From positions 52,002-107,739 of the forward strand of contig NZ_BBPQ01000024.1 of the NCBI RefSeq assembly GCF_000787855.1: a DNA stretch of 55,738 nucleotides, in the 5' to 3' direction. Positions 17,139 to 25,678 of the stretch are shown one piece after another (positions within the stretch are counted from its first letter, which is position 1; every line of letters starts with the position of its first letter). The notes under the pieces were generated by a model. That model was not told where the DNA came from and ran no database searches. It saw only the letters and a program-made list of their open reading frames with translations. The translations under genes and the position numbers were made by a program. This DNA comes from Streptacidiphilus anmyonensis (GTDB lineage: Bacteria > Actinomycetota > Actinomycetes > Streptomycetales > Streptomycetaceae).

Positions 17139-17596
17139 TCCCGGGCACCTCCTCCTTGGCTCGGAACGAGAGGGGCGTCCAGCGGGGTGCCGGTGGGATC
17201 CGGTGGGGGTCCGAGAGCGAGGAACAGCTGGTCCAGCCCGGAGGTCATGGACGCGGCGGCTTGAGCTGTGTCCGGGTCGTCGCCGACCTCGAGAAGGTTC
17301 GGCCCGGCCTGGGCAGCCTGCGCCGCGATGGCCTGCGCCGTGATCTCCGCTGCCCGGGCGGAAAGACCGCTGAGGCTACCGCCACCGGCTCCCATGACGA
17401 TGCCGCTCGCGAACCTGCCAGTGGAGGCGAGCAGCAAGTCGAAGACGACGTAGCCCATCCGGCGGGCCAGCTCCCGTTGGCGGCGCTGCTCCTCAAGGCG
17501 CTCCACCTGGGCTTGGAAGCGGAGCAGCAGGACGGCTACCGGAACGGCGATGACCAGGGACCCCACGTCGAAGAGGAGCTCCACGCCACCGGACAC
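17135..17596 (-). CDS. Hypothetical membrane protein with coiled coil (first of a pair)
   Basis: About 153 residues from a GTG at 17596, chosen because AGGAGAGG lies nine bases upstream; an ATG at 17641 is in frame but has no site. The N-terminus is a membrane segment (LLFDVGSLVIAVPVAVLLLR), then a charged helix (FQAQVERLEEQRRQRELARR), then a Gly/Ala-rich helical region. The C-terminus ends in a Pro-rich tail. Like its coupled partner it combines one membrane region with a coiled coil, so a small hetero-oligomeric membrane complex is plausible. Function unknown. Confidence 0.7.
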   Translation of the reverse strand: MSGGVELLFDVGSLVIAVPVAVLLLRFQAQVERLEEQRRQRELARRMGYVVFDLLLASTGRFASGIVMGAGGGSLSGLSARAAEITAQAIAAQAAQAGPNLLEVGDDPDTAQAAASMTSGLDQLFLALGPPPDPTGTPLDAPLVPSQGGGARE

Positions 17597-17785
17597 GGGT
17601 GCACCGCCTCTCCTGCCCACCTCACACGTGGAGTCTGGCACGCCCCGTGCCGGCTCCGGGCCGGTCTCGTCGATTCAGGATCGAGGCGTCGGCGGGGAAC
17701 CGGGCCGGCCGGTCCGGTGACTCCACCCTGTGGGTGTGGCATCCCCTGGGCTGCCTGATGGCCGGTATCCTGCTGACCTGAGGCC

Positions 17786-18241
17786 ATGGGGGTGGGTCCG
17801 GTGGGGTTCTGGGCGTCCAAGCGCGACCAGCAGGAGGCGGCGCGGCGCGCTCCGCTTGCGACGGCGGACGCCGAGCGTCTGCGGCATGAGATCGCGGCGC
17901 TGGGTGACCTGGCGGCGGAGTTCAGCAGACGCGTCGCCGTACTCGAAGGCCTTCTGGCGCCCATGCTCTCCCCCGTCCCCGCAGCACCGGTGGATGCCGT
18001 ACCGCAGGACCGGACCGCCGGGCATCGGAGCACCGGCAGGGTGAAGTGGTTCAACGCCGAGAAGGGCTTCGGCTTCATCACGCCGGACGAGCCGGGGCCC
18101 GACCTCTTCGCCCATGACTCCCAGATCGAACGCCCTGGCCCGCGCGAGCTGGCGGACGGACAGCGCGTCGAGTTCGAGACCGTCAAGGGTGCGAAGGGGC
18201 CCCAGGCGGACCACATCCGCATTCTGGCCGAGCAGCTCTGA
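17786..18241 (+). CDS. Cold-shock-domain protein with N-terminal helical extension
   Basis: 151 residues from an ATG at 17786. Residues about 84-150 are a cold shock domain with RNP1-like [18 protein letters not shown] and a variant RNP2 (DLFAHDSQI in place of VFVHFSAI), ending in the usual basic strand. Residues 15-60 are a helix with heptad character ([20 protein letters not shown]) that could dimerise the protein. Ordinary Csp proteins are about 67 residues, so this is a fusion or extended type. It probably binds single-stranded RNA or DNA. It stands alone, 57 bases before the aldo/keto reductase. Confidence 0.88.
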   Translation: MGVGPVGFWASKRDQQEAARRAPLATADAERLRHEIAALGDLAAEFSRRVAVLEGLLAPMLSPVPAAPVDAVPQDRTAGHRSTGRVKWFNAEKGFGFITPDEPGPDLFAHDSQIERPGPRELADGQRVEFETVKGAKGPQADHIRILAEQL

Positions 18242-18298
18242 CCGCGACGGTTGTCGTGCTGACCGGCCGTCAGGCCGTGCCGAAACTAGAGTGACGCC

Positions 18299-19267
18299 AT
18301 GGACTATCGCACGCTCGGCAACAGTGGACTCCTTGTCTCGGTGGTCGGCCTCGGCTGCAACAACTTCGGTGGGCGGCTCGACGCCGCGCAGACGCGTGAG
18401 GTGGTCGAGGCCGCGCTCGACGTCGGGGTGACGCTCTTCGACACCGCTGACATGTACGGCGGCGGTGGCGGGTCGGAGACGCTGCTCGGCCAGGCGTTGA
18501 AGGGGCGGCGCGACGAGGTCGTGCTGGCCACGAAGTTCGGCCACGCGCACGCGGACCTGGGCTACGGGCCGGCGGCCGGGGCCAAGGGGGGACGGGCCTA
18601 CATCCGGCGCGCGGTCGAGGAGTCGCTGCGCCGCCTGCAGACCGACCACATCGACCTGTACCAGCTGCACACCCCCGACCCGCGCACGCCGATCGCCGAG
18701 ACGCTCGCCGCGCTCAGCGAGTTGGTGCGCGAGGGCAAGGTGCGTTACATCGGGCACTCCAACTTCCCCGGCTGGCAGATCGCGGAGGCCGCGCACGTGG
18801 CACGGGAGATCGGGGCCGTCCCGTTCGTCTCGGCGCAGAACGAGTGGTCGCTGCTCGAACGCGGAGTGGAGCGCGAGGTGGTGCCCGCGGCGCTCCACTA
18901 CGGCCTGGGCGTGCTGCCCTTCTTCCCGCTCGCCAACGGCCTGCTCACCGGCAAGGTGCGCCGCGCCACGGGCGTGCCCGCAGGCTCGCGCCTGGCGTCG
19001 CGGCCCGAGCGGGTGACCGAGGCGGGCCTCGACGCGGTCGAGCGTCTCGCCGCGTGGGGCGAGGCGCACGGCCGGAGCGTCCTGGAGATCGGTGTGGGCG
19101 CGCTCGCCGCGCGGCCCGGCTGCGGTTCGGTCATCGCCGGCGCGAGCAACGCCGAGCAGGTCCGCGCCAATGCCGCAGCCGGGCAGTGGGTGCCCACTCC
19201 GGAGGAGTTGGCCGAGATCGACGCGCTCCTCGACGCGGAGCCCACCGGGGTTCGGCCGTCCCGCTGA
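18299..19267 (+). CDS. Aldo/keto reductase
   Basis: 322 residues with the (beta/alpha)8 aldo/keto reductase pattern. MDYRTLGNSGLLVSVVGLGC opens the protein. DTADMYGGGGGSE carries the catalytic Asp and Tyr, ATKFGHAH the catalytic Lys, and HIDLYQLHTPDP and IGHSNFPGWQI are the usual substrate and loop motifs. The C-terminal GCGSVIAGASNAEQV segment binds the NADPH phosphate. It should reduce a small carbonyl or sugar aldehyde with NADPH. No partner gene suggests a pathway. It converges on the TPR gene with a 25-base gap. Confidence 0.92.
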   Translation: MDYRTLGNSGLLVSVVGLGCNNFGGRLDAAQTREVVEAALDVGVTLFDTADMYGGGGGSETLLGQALKGRRDEVVLATKFGHAHADLGYGPAAGAKGGRAYIRRAVEESLRRLQTDHIDLYQLHTPDPRTPIAETLAALSELVREGKVRYIGHSNFPGWQIAEAAHVAREIGAVPFVSAQNEWSLLERGVEREVVPAALHYGLGVLPFFPLANGLLTGKVRRATGVPAGSRLASRPERVTEAGLDAVERLAAWGEAHGRSVLEIGVGALAARPGCGSVIAGASNAEQVRANAAAGQWVPTPEELAEIDALLDAEPTGVRPSR

Positions 19268-19292
19268 GGCGGGCGCCGGTGGGCCGCCACGC

Positions 19293-21635
19293 CTACGGCA
19301 GGTCGCCCGCTTGGGCGCCGTTGAGGGCCTCGATCTCCTTCGCGAACGGCGAGCCCTCCGGGCCGGGGTAGGCGGCGAGGTGGGCCCGCCAGTCGTCGGC
19401 GGCGCCCTCGACGTCTCCGAGGGCGTGACGGCTCAGGCCGCGCCGGTAGAGCACCTCGGGATCCGGCCCGCCCGCGTCGCCGGGCTCGCCCGGCCCGCCG
19501 ACCTGGCCCGCCTCGCCGGTCCCGCCCGCGCCGCCGATGCCGTCCGCCGCCACGCCGGGCTCGGCCGGCTCGGCGGGCTCGGCGAACTGGGCGGCCACGA
19601 CCTCCAGATCGGCCAGTGCGCGCCGGTGCTCGCCCAGCTCCTGGAGGGCGACGGCCCGGTTGAAGCGCAGCTCGGTCAGGTCGCCGTCCAGCGCCAGCGC
19701 CTGGTCCAGATCCGCCACCGCGTCGGCGGAGCGTCCCATCGAGTACCACAGCACCGCGCGGTTCACCCAGGCCGGGACCAGCGTCGGATCGGCCGCCAGC
19801 GCGGCCCCGTAGTCGGCGAGGGCGCCCTGGGGGTCGCCGGTCTCGGCCAGCAGGGCGCCCCGCGCGGCGAGCAGGTGCGGGTTCGACGGTTCCAGCTCCA
19901 GGCCGCGGCTGATGTCGGCCCGCGCCCCGTCCGCGTCGCCGCGCGCCAGTCGCAGATCGGCGCGGTTGATGAGCGAGTCGACGTGCTCGGGCTCGATCTC
20001 GATCGCGTAGTCGAGATCGGCCAGCGCCTCGTCCGTGCGGCCCAGTTCACGCAGCAGGTCGGCCCGGTTGTAGTGGGCCTCGTGGAAGGGCGGGGTCAGC
20101 CGGACGGACTCGGCGTAGTCCGCGAAGGCCGCCTCGTACGCGCCCAGCGCCCGGTGCTGCGCGGCGCGTTCGAAGTAGTAGTCGCCGTAGAGCGGGTCCT
20201 GGGCGATGACGGCGTCGTAGTCGCGCAGCGAGCCGACATGGTCGCCGGTCGCCGCGCGCACCTGGGCGCGGTTGTACAACAGGACCGAGCGGTGCAGGAG
20301 TTGCTCATCGGGTGAGCAGTCGGCGTCGGTGATCGCCATGGCTTCGCCCACGAGGTCCAGCGCCCCCGCGAGATTGCCCCGGTGCAGCTCCACCAGCGCG
20401 CGGGCGTTGCGCATGAAGGCGCGGACCAGCGCGCGCCGCACCGGGTCCGGCTCGCGCTCCGCGATGGCGATGGCGGTGTTGACCCACCCCATGGCGAGGT
20501 CCTCGTCGTGCAGTTCCCTCGGCAGGAAGCGCGTGTACAGCATGGCCAGCTGGTACGCGGCGTTCATGTGGGTGACCGGCTCGGTCGTTCCGGCGCGGAT
20601 CTCCTGGAGGCAGCCGAGCGCGTCCTCGCCGCGCCCGAGGTAGGACAGGGCCGCGCCCACCTTGTGCGTGAGGTTCCAGTACTCCTTGGGCTTGGTGTCA
20701 GCCACCAGGGCGCGCCCGCGCAGCGCGAGGTCGATGACGGCCTCGTAGCAGCCGAGGTTGAAGCACCCGTTGACGCCGGCGACGAAGGCCTCGAGACCGG
20801 CGCCCGCGCGGTCCAGACCGCGTTCGCGGTGGTAGGGCACGGCGCCGTGCAGCAGCGACTGCTCGCCGCGCCGGGTCAGCAGTTCGGCCCGCGCGGTGTG
20901 CCGGTGGGCGCGCTCGTGAGGCGGGAGCGCCTCGTAGGCGGCGATGGCGGCCGGGTCCCGCGTGGTGCCGTCGGAGTCGATGAACTGCTGGGCGGCGTCG
21001 ACGCCGTCGACGGGCGGCAGGGGCGCGAGGGCGCCGGTGGCGGGAACCGTCCAGGCGGCGAGGGCGGCGGCGAGCAGGTCGTCGCGGACGTCGCGGTCGC
21101 GATCGCGCTCGGGGTCGGACTCGGCGACGACGGTCAGCACCGCGGGGTCGCACCGGCGCAGCAGGACGGCGACGAAGTCCCGGTCGGTGGGGTCGGCGTG
21201 GTCCAGGTCCCGGAATGCCAGTACGACGCCGCCGGGGTGCTCCGCGCGGGCCCAGTCGACCAGCAGCTCGGCCAGGCCGTGCGCGATGCGCAGGGCGCGG
21301 GTGGCGGGGTAGAAGCGGGTGCGTTCCTGCTGGATCGCGGTGTTGGTGAGCGTCTGGGGCGGGAGCACCTCCAGCTCCGGTGCGACGGCGGCCACCTCGG
21401 TGGGACGGGCGGCGGGGATCGCCGGGTGGCGTTCCGTCAGTTCCGGCATGATGCCGCGCAGCAGGGAGCCGGCGCCGGTGAACGGACCGCGCAGGTTGCG
21501 GTGGCACCAGACGTGCAGGTCGGGCTGCGGAACCCGTGGCCCGGCCGCGGAGACGTCGGCCGAAGGTCCGGAACCCTCCAGGGCTCCGGAGGCGGCGGGG
21601 CTGACCCGCAGGTGTCGTGGGGCGGACGTCGTCAT
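19293..21635 (-). CDS. Large TPR-repeat protein with a degenerate ATPase-like N-terminus
   Basis: 780 residues from the ATG at 21635. Residues about 45-175 look like a decayed STAND/AAA region: RGPFTGAGSLLRGIMPEL stands where a P-loop would be but has no GK[ST], and VVLAFRDLDHADPTDRDF resembles the Walker B/sensor segment. After a linker, residues about 330-770 hold at least ten TPR units (examples YNRAQVRAATGDHVGSLRDY, YNRADLLRELGRTDEALADL, LRFNRAVALQELGEHRRALA), interrupted near 685 by a Gly/Glu/Pro insert. It overlaps the M50 protease gene by four bases, so it belongs to the peptide-protease unit. It may bind the peptide or another partner, as TPR peptide receptors do; this is inference. 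Confidence 0.85.
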   Translation of the reverse strand: MTTSAPRHLRVSPAASGALEGSGPSADVSAAGPRVPQPDLHVWCHRNLRGPFTGAGSLLRGIMPELTERHPAIPAARPTEVAAVAPELEVLPPQTLTNTAIQQERTRFYPATRALRIAHGLAELLVDWARAEHPGGVVLAFRDLDHADPTDRDFVAVLLRRCDPAVLTVVAESDPERDRDRDVRDDLLAAALAAWTVPATGALAPLPPVDGVDAAQQFIDSDGTTRDPAAIAAYEALPPHERAHRHTARAELLTRRGEQSLLHGAVPYHRERGLDRAGAGLEAFVAGVNGCFNLGCYEAVIDLALRGRALVADTKPKEYWNLTHKVGAALSYLGRGEDALGCLQEIRAGTTEPVTHMNAAYQLAMLYTRFLPRELHDEDLAMGWVNTAIAIAEREPDPVRRALVRAFMRNARALVELHRGNLAGALDLVGEAMAITDADCSPDEQLLHRSVLLYNRAQVRAATGDHVGSLRDYDAVIAQDPLYGDYYFERAAQHRALGAYEAAFADYAESVRLTPPFHEAHYNRADLLRELGRTDEALADLDYAIEIEPEHVDSLINRADLRLARGDADGARADISRGLELEPSNPHLLAARGALLAETGDPQGALADYGAALAADPTLVPAWVNRAVLWYSMGRSADAVADLDQALALDGDLTELRFNRAVALQELGEHRRALADLEVVAAQFAEPAEPAEPGVAADGIGGAGGTGEAGQVGGPGEPGDAGGPDPEVLYRRGLSRHALGDVEGAADDWRAHLAAYPGPEGSPFAKEIEALNGAQAGDLP

Positions 21636-22852
21636 GCCGTGGCTCCTTCGGGGCGGGGGGTCCGGGCCCGGGCACGCCGGTCCCGCAACGTGACATGGAT
21701 GAGCACGCCGATCTCGAACGCGGCCATGGCGGCGAACAGGGCCGCGTCGATCCGGCTGCCGACGGGCGTGCCCGCCGTGGTGAAGCGGCGGACGGCCGTG
21801 GACCAGAACCGCCACATGGTCGGGATGCCGGCCCAGGCCAGACTGCCCAGGGAGAAGCCGTAGCCCGCCACCAGGACGGGCGCGTACCAGCGGGCCATGG
21901 CTCGGTCGCGGTCGGACCACTCCGCCTCGTCGTCCGCGAGCTGCGGAACAGGGCGCCGCAGGGCGCGGCGGATCCGGGTGCGCAGCAGGAACTTCGTGGC
22001 GGCCTGGAGATCCTGACAGCGCATCAAGGTGGCGACGACGAAGTAGAGATCGGTCTGGAGGTAGAACATGAACTGCCAGATCAGGCGTAGCACGCAGCTG
22101 AACGCGACGGCGAGGCAGAGCCGGTGGCACCAGGCCGGAATCCCGGGCCGGTCAAGGCCCCAGGCGAGCAGGGTCAGGCTCGCGCACAGGACGGTGTCGG
22201 TGACCATTCCGGCCAGGAACGGCAGGTACCGGCGCCTGCGCGGGACGCTCAGCAGGGCGTCGAGCCTGGTCTCGGCGACGACGTAGTACAGGCGGCGGCT
22301 GATCCCCAGCCGGGACGGCAGGCCAAGTCGGCGACCGGCCAGGGCGTGCGCGGCCTCGTGCAGCAGGATGCCGGCGATGGCGGTGCCCAGCAGGCCCACC
22401 GGGATCAGGGCCAGGTAGTCGGTGAAGAACACGTTGCGGTAGCTGGGCCGCAGTTCCGGGTGGACGACCATCGCGGCGACCCCGGCGACGGTGAGCGCGG
22501 CGTAGACGATCCAGGCCGGCCAGGAGAACACCCAGCGCCCGAGGCGCTGCCAGCGCACGGGGACCGGTTCGGGCTCCTCCTCGTCCTCGGCGAGCAGGAA
22601 GCCGAGGCCGTCGAGCGCGTCGAGGAAGTCCGGGACGTCCAACTCCTCGCCGCAGGCCTGCTCGTACCACGCCACGGCCTCGGGCAGCGGGGTGCCGGCG
22701 TCCAGCATGCGCAGCAACTCGGCCCCGGCTTGGGGGAACAGGGCGTAGGAGGCGATGTCGGGGCGGCCCACCATGACGCCGTCGTCCTCGGGGACCATGG
22801 TGAGGCGGCGCAGGCGGATGACGGCGGAGCCGCCGGGAGCGGTGGTGCTCAT
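21632..22852 (-). CDS. M50-type membrane zinc protease with PqqD-like N-terminal domain
   Basis: 406 residues from an ATG at 22852 (an ATG at 22897 is in frame but its ribosome spacing is poor). Residues ~10-85 resemble a PqqD/peptide-recognition wing (MVPEDDGVMVGRPDIASYAL and DVPDFLDALDGLGFL). About six membrane segments follow. The zinc site is HEAAH in ILLHEAAHALAGRRLG near residue 170; a Thr-Asp in MVTDTVLCASLTLLAWG and the FYLQTDLYFVV segment supply candidate third ligands. This is the layout of the peptide zinc metalloproteases such as YydH. It lies 114 bases after the tiny peptide gene and is coupled to the TPR gene, so it probably cleaves or exports that peptide. Confidence 0.85.
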   Translation of the reverse strand: MSTTAPGGSAVIRLRRLTMVPEDDGVMVGRPDIASYALFPQAGAELLRMLDAGTPLPEAVAWYEQACGEELDVPDFLDALDGLGFLLAEDEEEPEPVPVRWQRLGRWVFSWPAWIVYAALTVAGVAAMVVHPELRPSYRNVFFTDYLALIPVGLLGTAIAGILLHEAAHALAGRRLGLPSRLGISRRLYYVVAETRLDALLSVPRRRRYLPFLAGMVTDTVLCASLTLLAWGLDRPGIPAWCHRLCLAVAFSCVLRLIWQFMFYLQTDLYFVVATLMRCQDLQAATKFLLRTRIRRALRRPVPQLADDEAEWSDRDRAMARWYAPVLVAGYGFSLGSLAWAGIPTMWRFWSTAVRRFTTAGTPVGSRIDAALFAAMAAFEIGVLIHVTLRDRRARARTPRPEGATA

Positions 22853-22966
22853 ACGCGGCATGCCTTCCTGGGGCGGCGGGAGCAGGCGGTCGGCCACGGG
22901 GCCAGGGGGCCGGGGGACCGGGGCCGGTTCGGCCGAGGGCGGTCGAACCAGCCCCGGTCCGTGCTG

Positions 22967-23044
22967 TCAGGCGGCGTTGCAGCTGTAGTAACAAGCCACC
23001 GTCAGACGGATGGAACCGGCCTTGCGGATCGGCATCTTCTTCAT
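22967..23044 (-). CDS. Putative 25-residue precursor peptide (Cys-Tyr-Tyr-Ser-Cys core)
   Basis: A 25-codon frame starting with ATG at 23044 behind an excellent site (GAGGAGGG, eight bases). The peptide begins MKKMPIRKAGSIR, a basic leader, and ends in LTVACYYSCNAA, a hydrophobic core with two Cys four residues apart. It is the first gene of the peptide-M50-TPR unit. Leader plus short Cys/Tyr core next to a PqqD-domain M50 protease is the pattern of ribosomal peptides that are cut, cyclised or used as signals (compare YydF next to YydH). No radical SAM, lanthionine or transporter gene is nearby, so a simple disulfide or protease-only maturation is possible. Confidence 0.78.
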   Translation of the reverse strand: MKKMPIRKAGSIRLTVACYYSCNAA

Positions 23045-23504
23045 GAACTTCCCTCCTCTCGGGCGTGTGCAGGGGTGCACCGGCCGTACGGGCCGGAGTC
23101 CGGGCCCGGCCACGCGACCTGGCGCCGGCGCCGGCGGAGGGCATGGCGGAGCGACAGGTGGGTGCGGGCAGACACAGAACGGTCCGAGGCGCGAGGAGCA
23201 GCGGTGACGGGCACGGCCGACGCCTGGTGCGGGCGGCCGGGTGGGCTTTCGCGCGGTGCGGGAGGGGGTCCCGCAGCGCATTGAACTACCGGGTCGCTCA
23301 CAGCGCCAGAGCTTGACCGTGAACATGAAAGAGGGAGGCGCGTGGGGAAGTTGTGAAGCCCATTTCACGGAATCAGTACGTTCGACGACGTAGTGCCCCG
23401 GGTCGCCTTGCAGATTCAACACACAATAAAACTAGGCAAGTTGAGGCATTGAAAGATCCCGACGAGGCGGCGGGCGAGGCACTCCGTGATTGCGGGTCAG
23501 TAAC

Positions 23505-23521
23505 CACCACGTTTCGTGGTG
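23505..23521. promoter_or_regulatory. Inverted repeat CACCACG-TTT-CGTGGTG
   Basis: Perfect 7-bp arms around a TTT, 105 bases before the G1 peptidase start. It could be an operator or a small hairpin in the leader. Confidence 0.45.
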
Positions 23522-23529
23522 TCCAACCC

Positions 23530-23550
23530 CTTGTTATGAGTCATGACAAG
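23530..23550. promoter_or_regulatory. 21-bp near-palindrome, probable operator
   Basis: The arms CTTGTTATGA and TCATGACAAG flank one central G and pair at nine of ten positions. It lies 75 bases upstream of the G1 peptidase start in locally AT-richer DNA, the place and size of a dimeric-repressor site. Confidence 0.5.
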
Positions 23551-23625
23551 CGGCATGCTCTCCATCGGCGCCCACGCGGCGGCCGGCGTACGAGCGTCCT
23601 GATCGTCACTCACGAAGGAGCCAGC

Positions 23626-24342
23626 ATGCGCAGATTCCTGATACGCGTCGCCACCCTCGCGGCCGCAGCAACCCTCGCCGCACCCGCCGTGCCGGTCTCC
23701 GTGGCCGCCGCTCAGGGACTGTCGTTCCGCCCGCTGCACTACAACATCAACGGCTACAACTGGGGCGGCTACGCCGCCACGGGCAGCGGATTCACCTCGG
23801 TCGCGGCGAGCTGGACCGAGCCCAAGGCGACCTGCAACTCCAGCAACGACCTCTACGCCCCCTGGGTCGGCATCGACGGCTACGGCAGCTCGACCGTCGA
23901 GCAGACCGGTGTGGCGACGGACTGCTCCAGCGGCAGCCCCGTGGACCAGGCCTGGTACGAGATGTACCCGGCGAACCCGGTCTACCTGAGCAGCAGTTCG
24001 TACCCGGTGAAGGCCGGTGACGCCATCTCCGCCTCGGTGACCTACGCCGGGAGCAGCAAGTACACCCTGAAGCTGACCGACTCCACGCGGGGCTGGACCT
24101 ACACCACGTCCAAGTCCCTCTCCTCCGCGAAGCGCGCCAGCGCCGAGGTCATCATCGAGTCGCCGACCGGGGCCTACCCCAACTTCGGCACTCTCAACTT
24201 CACCTCGGCCACCGTCAACGGCTCGTCCCTCGGATCCTCCGGCCCGACCGCGCTGGACCCCAGCTCGAACGGCACCACCGAGGCCCGCACGGGTGCGCTG
24301 TCGGGTGGCACCGCCTTCACAGAAACGTATCTGCACGAGTAG
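23626..24342 (+). CDS. Secreted G1-family (glutamic) endopeptidase
   Basis: 238 residues from an ATG at 23626 with GAAGGAG five bases upstream. A Sec signal peptide fills residues 1-29 (MRRFLIRVATLAAAATLAAP, then an AxA site). The mature part is an all-beta eqolisin-like domain: NWGGYAATG, ASWTEPKATC, WVGIDGYGS, EQTGVATDC (candidate catalytic Gln), QAWYEMYP, and AEVIIESP (candidate catalytic Glu in place of AEWIVE). Cysteines in CNSSND and TDCSSG could form a disulfide. It should be an acid-active extracellular protease. A strong hairpin follows the gene. Confidence 0.9.
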   Translation: MRRFLIRVATLAAAATLAAPAVPVSVAAAQGLSFRPLHYNINGYNWGGYAATGSGFTSVAASWTEPKATCNSSNDLYAPWVGIDGYGSSTVEQTGVATDCSSGSPVDQAWYEMYPANPVYLSSSSYPVKAGDAISASVTYAGSSKYTLKLTDSTRGWTYTTSKSLSSAKRASAEVIIESPTGAYPNFGTLNFTSATVNGSSLGSSGPTALDPSSNGTTEARTGALSGGTAFTETYLHE

Positions 24343-24379
24343 CAGCTAGGGTCCGACCTGTCGTCGGAGCCCAGCCCGG

Positions 24380-24421
24380 CGTGTCCGGGAGGCGTCGTGA
24401 GGACCACGCCTCCCGGACACG
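24380..24421 (+). terminator. Strong hairpin terminator after the G1 peptidase
   Basis: Perfect 16-bp arms (CGTGTCCGGGAGGCGT at 24380-24395, complement at 24406-24421) around a 10-base loop, 38 bases past the stop. No U-tract follows, as is usual in Streptomyces. Confidence 0.8.
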
Positions 24422-24476
24422 CTGCTGCGGATCCGGATCCCTACCCTCCGGCCGCCGCAGGCGGCATCCTGGCGGG

Positions 24477-25052
24477 ATGCTGACACCTGGTCATGACGAG
24501 ACGACGAGCGAGCCGGACCTCTGGCGGCTGGTGGAGCGCCGCACGGTGTACGAGGGCCGGTTCGTGCAGCTGTACCAGGACGTGCTGGAAGGGCCCGCGG
24601 CGCCGGAGTTCTACGAACACGTGCGCGTCGCCGACGGGGTGCGGGTCGTCGCGCTCGACGCCGAAGGCCGGGTCGTGCTGGTGGAGGACCAGTTCTACCT
24701 GCCGCAGCGGCGCATGCTCCACCTGCCCGGCGGCGGCATCGAGGCGGGCGAGGCCCCGGCGCTCGCTGCGGCCCGGGAGCTGGCGGAGGAGACGGGATGG
24801 CGCGCCGCCTCCTGGCAGCCGCTGGGCTCGATCCATCCCCTGCCGACGAGCACGGCCGCCCGCACCCACCTGTTCCTCGCCACCGGCCTGACCGCCGGGT
24901 CCGTGCACCGGGACGCGACCGAGCAGTACATGACGGTACGCCAGGTCCCTTTGGCGGAAGCCGTCGAGCTCGTCCGCTCCGGCGTCGTCACCGAAGCCGG
25001 CAGCGTCACGGCGCTGCTGCTCGCCGCGCAGAGCCGCCCCAGCGGCGACTGA
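24477..25052 (+). CDS. Nudix hydrolase (ADP-ribose pyrophosphatase-like)
   Basis: 191 residues from an ATG at 24477. The Nudix box is complete: GGGIEAGEAPALAAARELAE followed by ETGW (Gx5Ex7RELxEExG). Upstream VVALDAEGRVVLVEDQFYLPQR and the later SIHPLPTSTAARTHLFLA match ADP-ribose/NDP-sugar pyrophosphatases, which make AMP and a sugar phosphate with Mg2+. It is a stand-alone gene followed closely by the unknown gene at 25139. Confidence 0.9.
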   Translation: MLTPGHDETTSEPDLWRLVERRTVYEGRFVQLYQDVLEGPAAPEFYEHVRVADGVRVVALDAEGRVVLVEDQFYLPQRRMLHLPGGGIEAGEAPALAAARELAEETGWRAASWQPLGSIHPLPTSTAARTHLFLATGLTAGSVHRDATEQYMTVRQVPLAEAVELVRSGVVTEAGSVTALLLAAQSRPSGD

Positions 25053-25138
25053 TCCCGGTCCGCGACCTCACACAAGCGGGGGAGGTCGCCTGCATAACCG
25101 CATGCGATCTTCCGGCGGCGACGGCTACCGTGCCGGGC

Positions 25139-25648
25139 ATGGACGTGTCGTTCACCAAGCTGGCCGGGCGCCGCTACCGGATGACCGTCGTGCGCGAACG
25201 CGGTCCGCAGCTGGCGCCCCGGCAGGGGCCCGGCTACGACGACCACCTGCCGCACGACGCCGTGCACTTCCTGGTGGAGGCGGAGGCAGGGCTCTGCGGC
25301 GGTGTCTTCGGCCGCATCGCAGCCGGGCGGAGCAACATCTTCTGGGCGGCCGACCCCGATGTCCGGAGGCGTCAGGCGCGTCGCGAGGCGAAGCGGCGGC
25401 CGGACCAGGCCGAGCGAGCCGACATGGCCCGGTCCGAGACGCTGGCCTCCCTGTGCGAGCCCCTGTGGCAGGTGCGGGCAGGCCGGCGCTCGGACCTGCC
25501 CGTGTGGTTGTCCTCGACGGAGCCCGGCCTCGCCAAGTCGCCGCTTGTCGAGCGCATCCTGGCCCGCCTCGACGACTTCGCCGCGCGCTGGCACCCGCTC
25601 CTGCCAGACGGCAGCGTCACGCTGACGTGGCCGCTCCGCACCCGCTGA
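25139..25648 (+). CDS. Hypothetical protein (169 aa)
   Basis: 169 residues from an ATG at 25139. Begins MDVSFTKLAGRRYRMTVVRE and contains DHLPHDAVHFLVEAEAGLCG, a pattern common in small actinomycete proteins of unknown role. A charged helix (VRRRQARREAKRRPDQAERA) follows, and the C-terminus is helical (LVERILARLDDFAARWH). No catalytic motif was recognised. It ends 30 bases from the convergent PaaK-like gene and marks the left flank of the biosynthetic cluster. Confidence 0.8.
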   Translation: MDVSFTKLAGRRYRMTVVRERGPQLAPRQGPGYDDHLPHDAVHFLVEAEAGLCGGVFGRIAAGRSNIFWAADPDVRRRQARREAKRRPDQAERADMARSETLASLCEPLWQVRAGRRSDLPVWLSSTEPGLAKSPLVERILARLDDFAARWHPLLPDGSVTLTWPLRTR

Positions 25649-25678
25649 CGCTCCCCGGCACGGCCCGTGCGGTCGGCG

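Larger units (their letters stand above)
23045..23625. other. Divergent intergenic region with two palindromes
   Basis: 581 bases between the peptide gene and the G1 peptidase. It is less GC-rich than its surroundings around 23370-23460, as expected for promoters. Long open frames entering it from 23353 lack ribosome sites. It holds the two inverted repeats listed separately. Confidence 0.5.

Noticed and set aside
23353-23625. An N-terminal extension of the G1 peptidase from 23353
   Set aside because: The signal peptide begins at the ATG at 23626, which has a GAAGGAG site. The extension runs through the palindromes and lacks a ribosome site.
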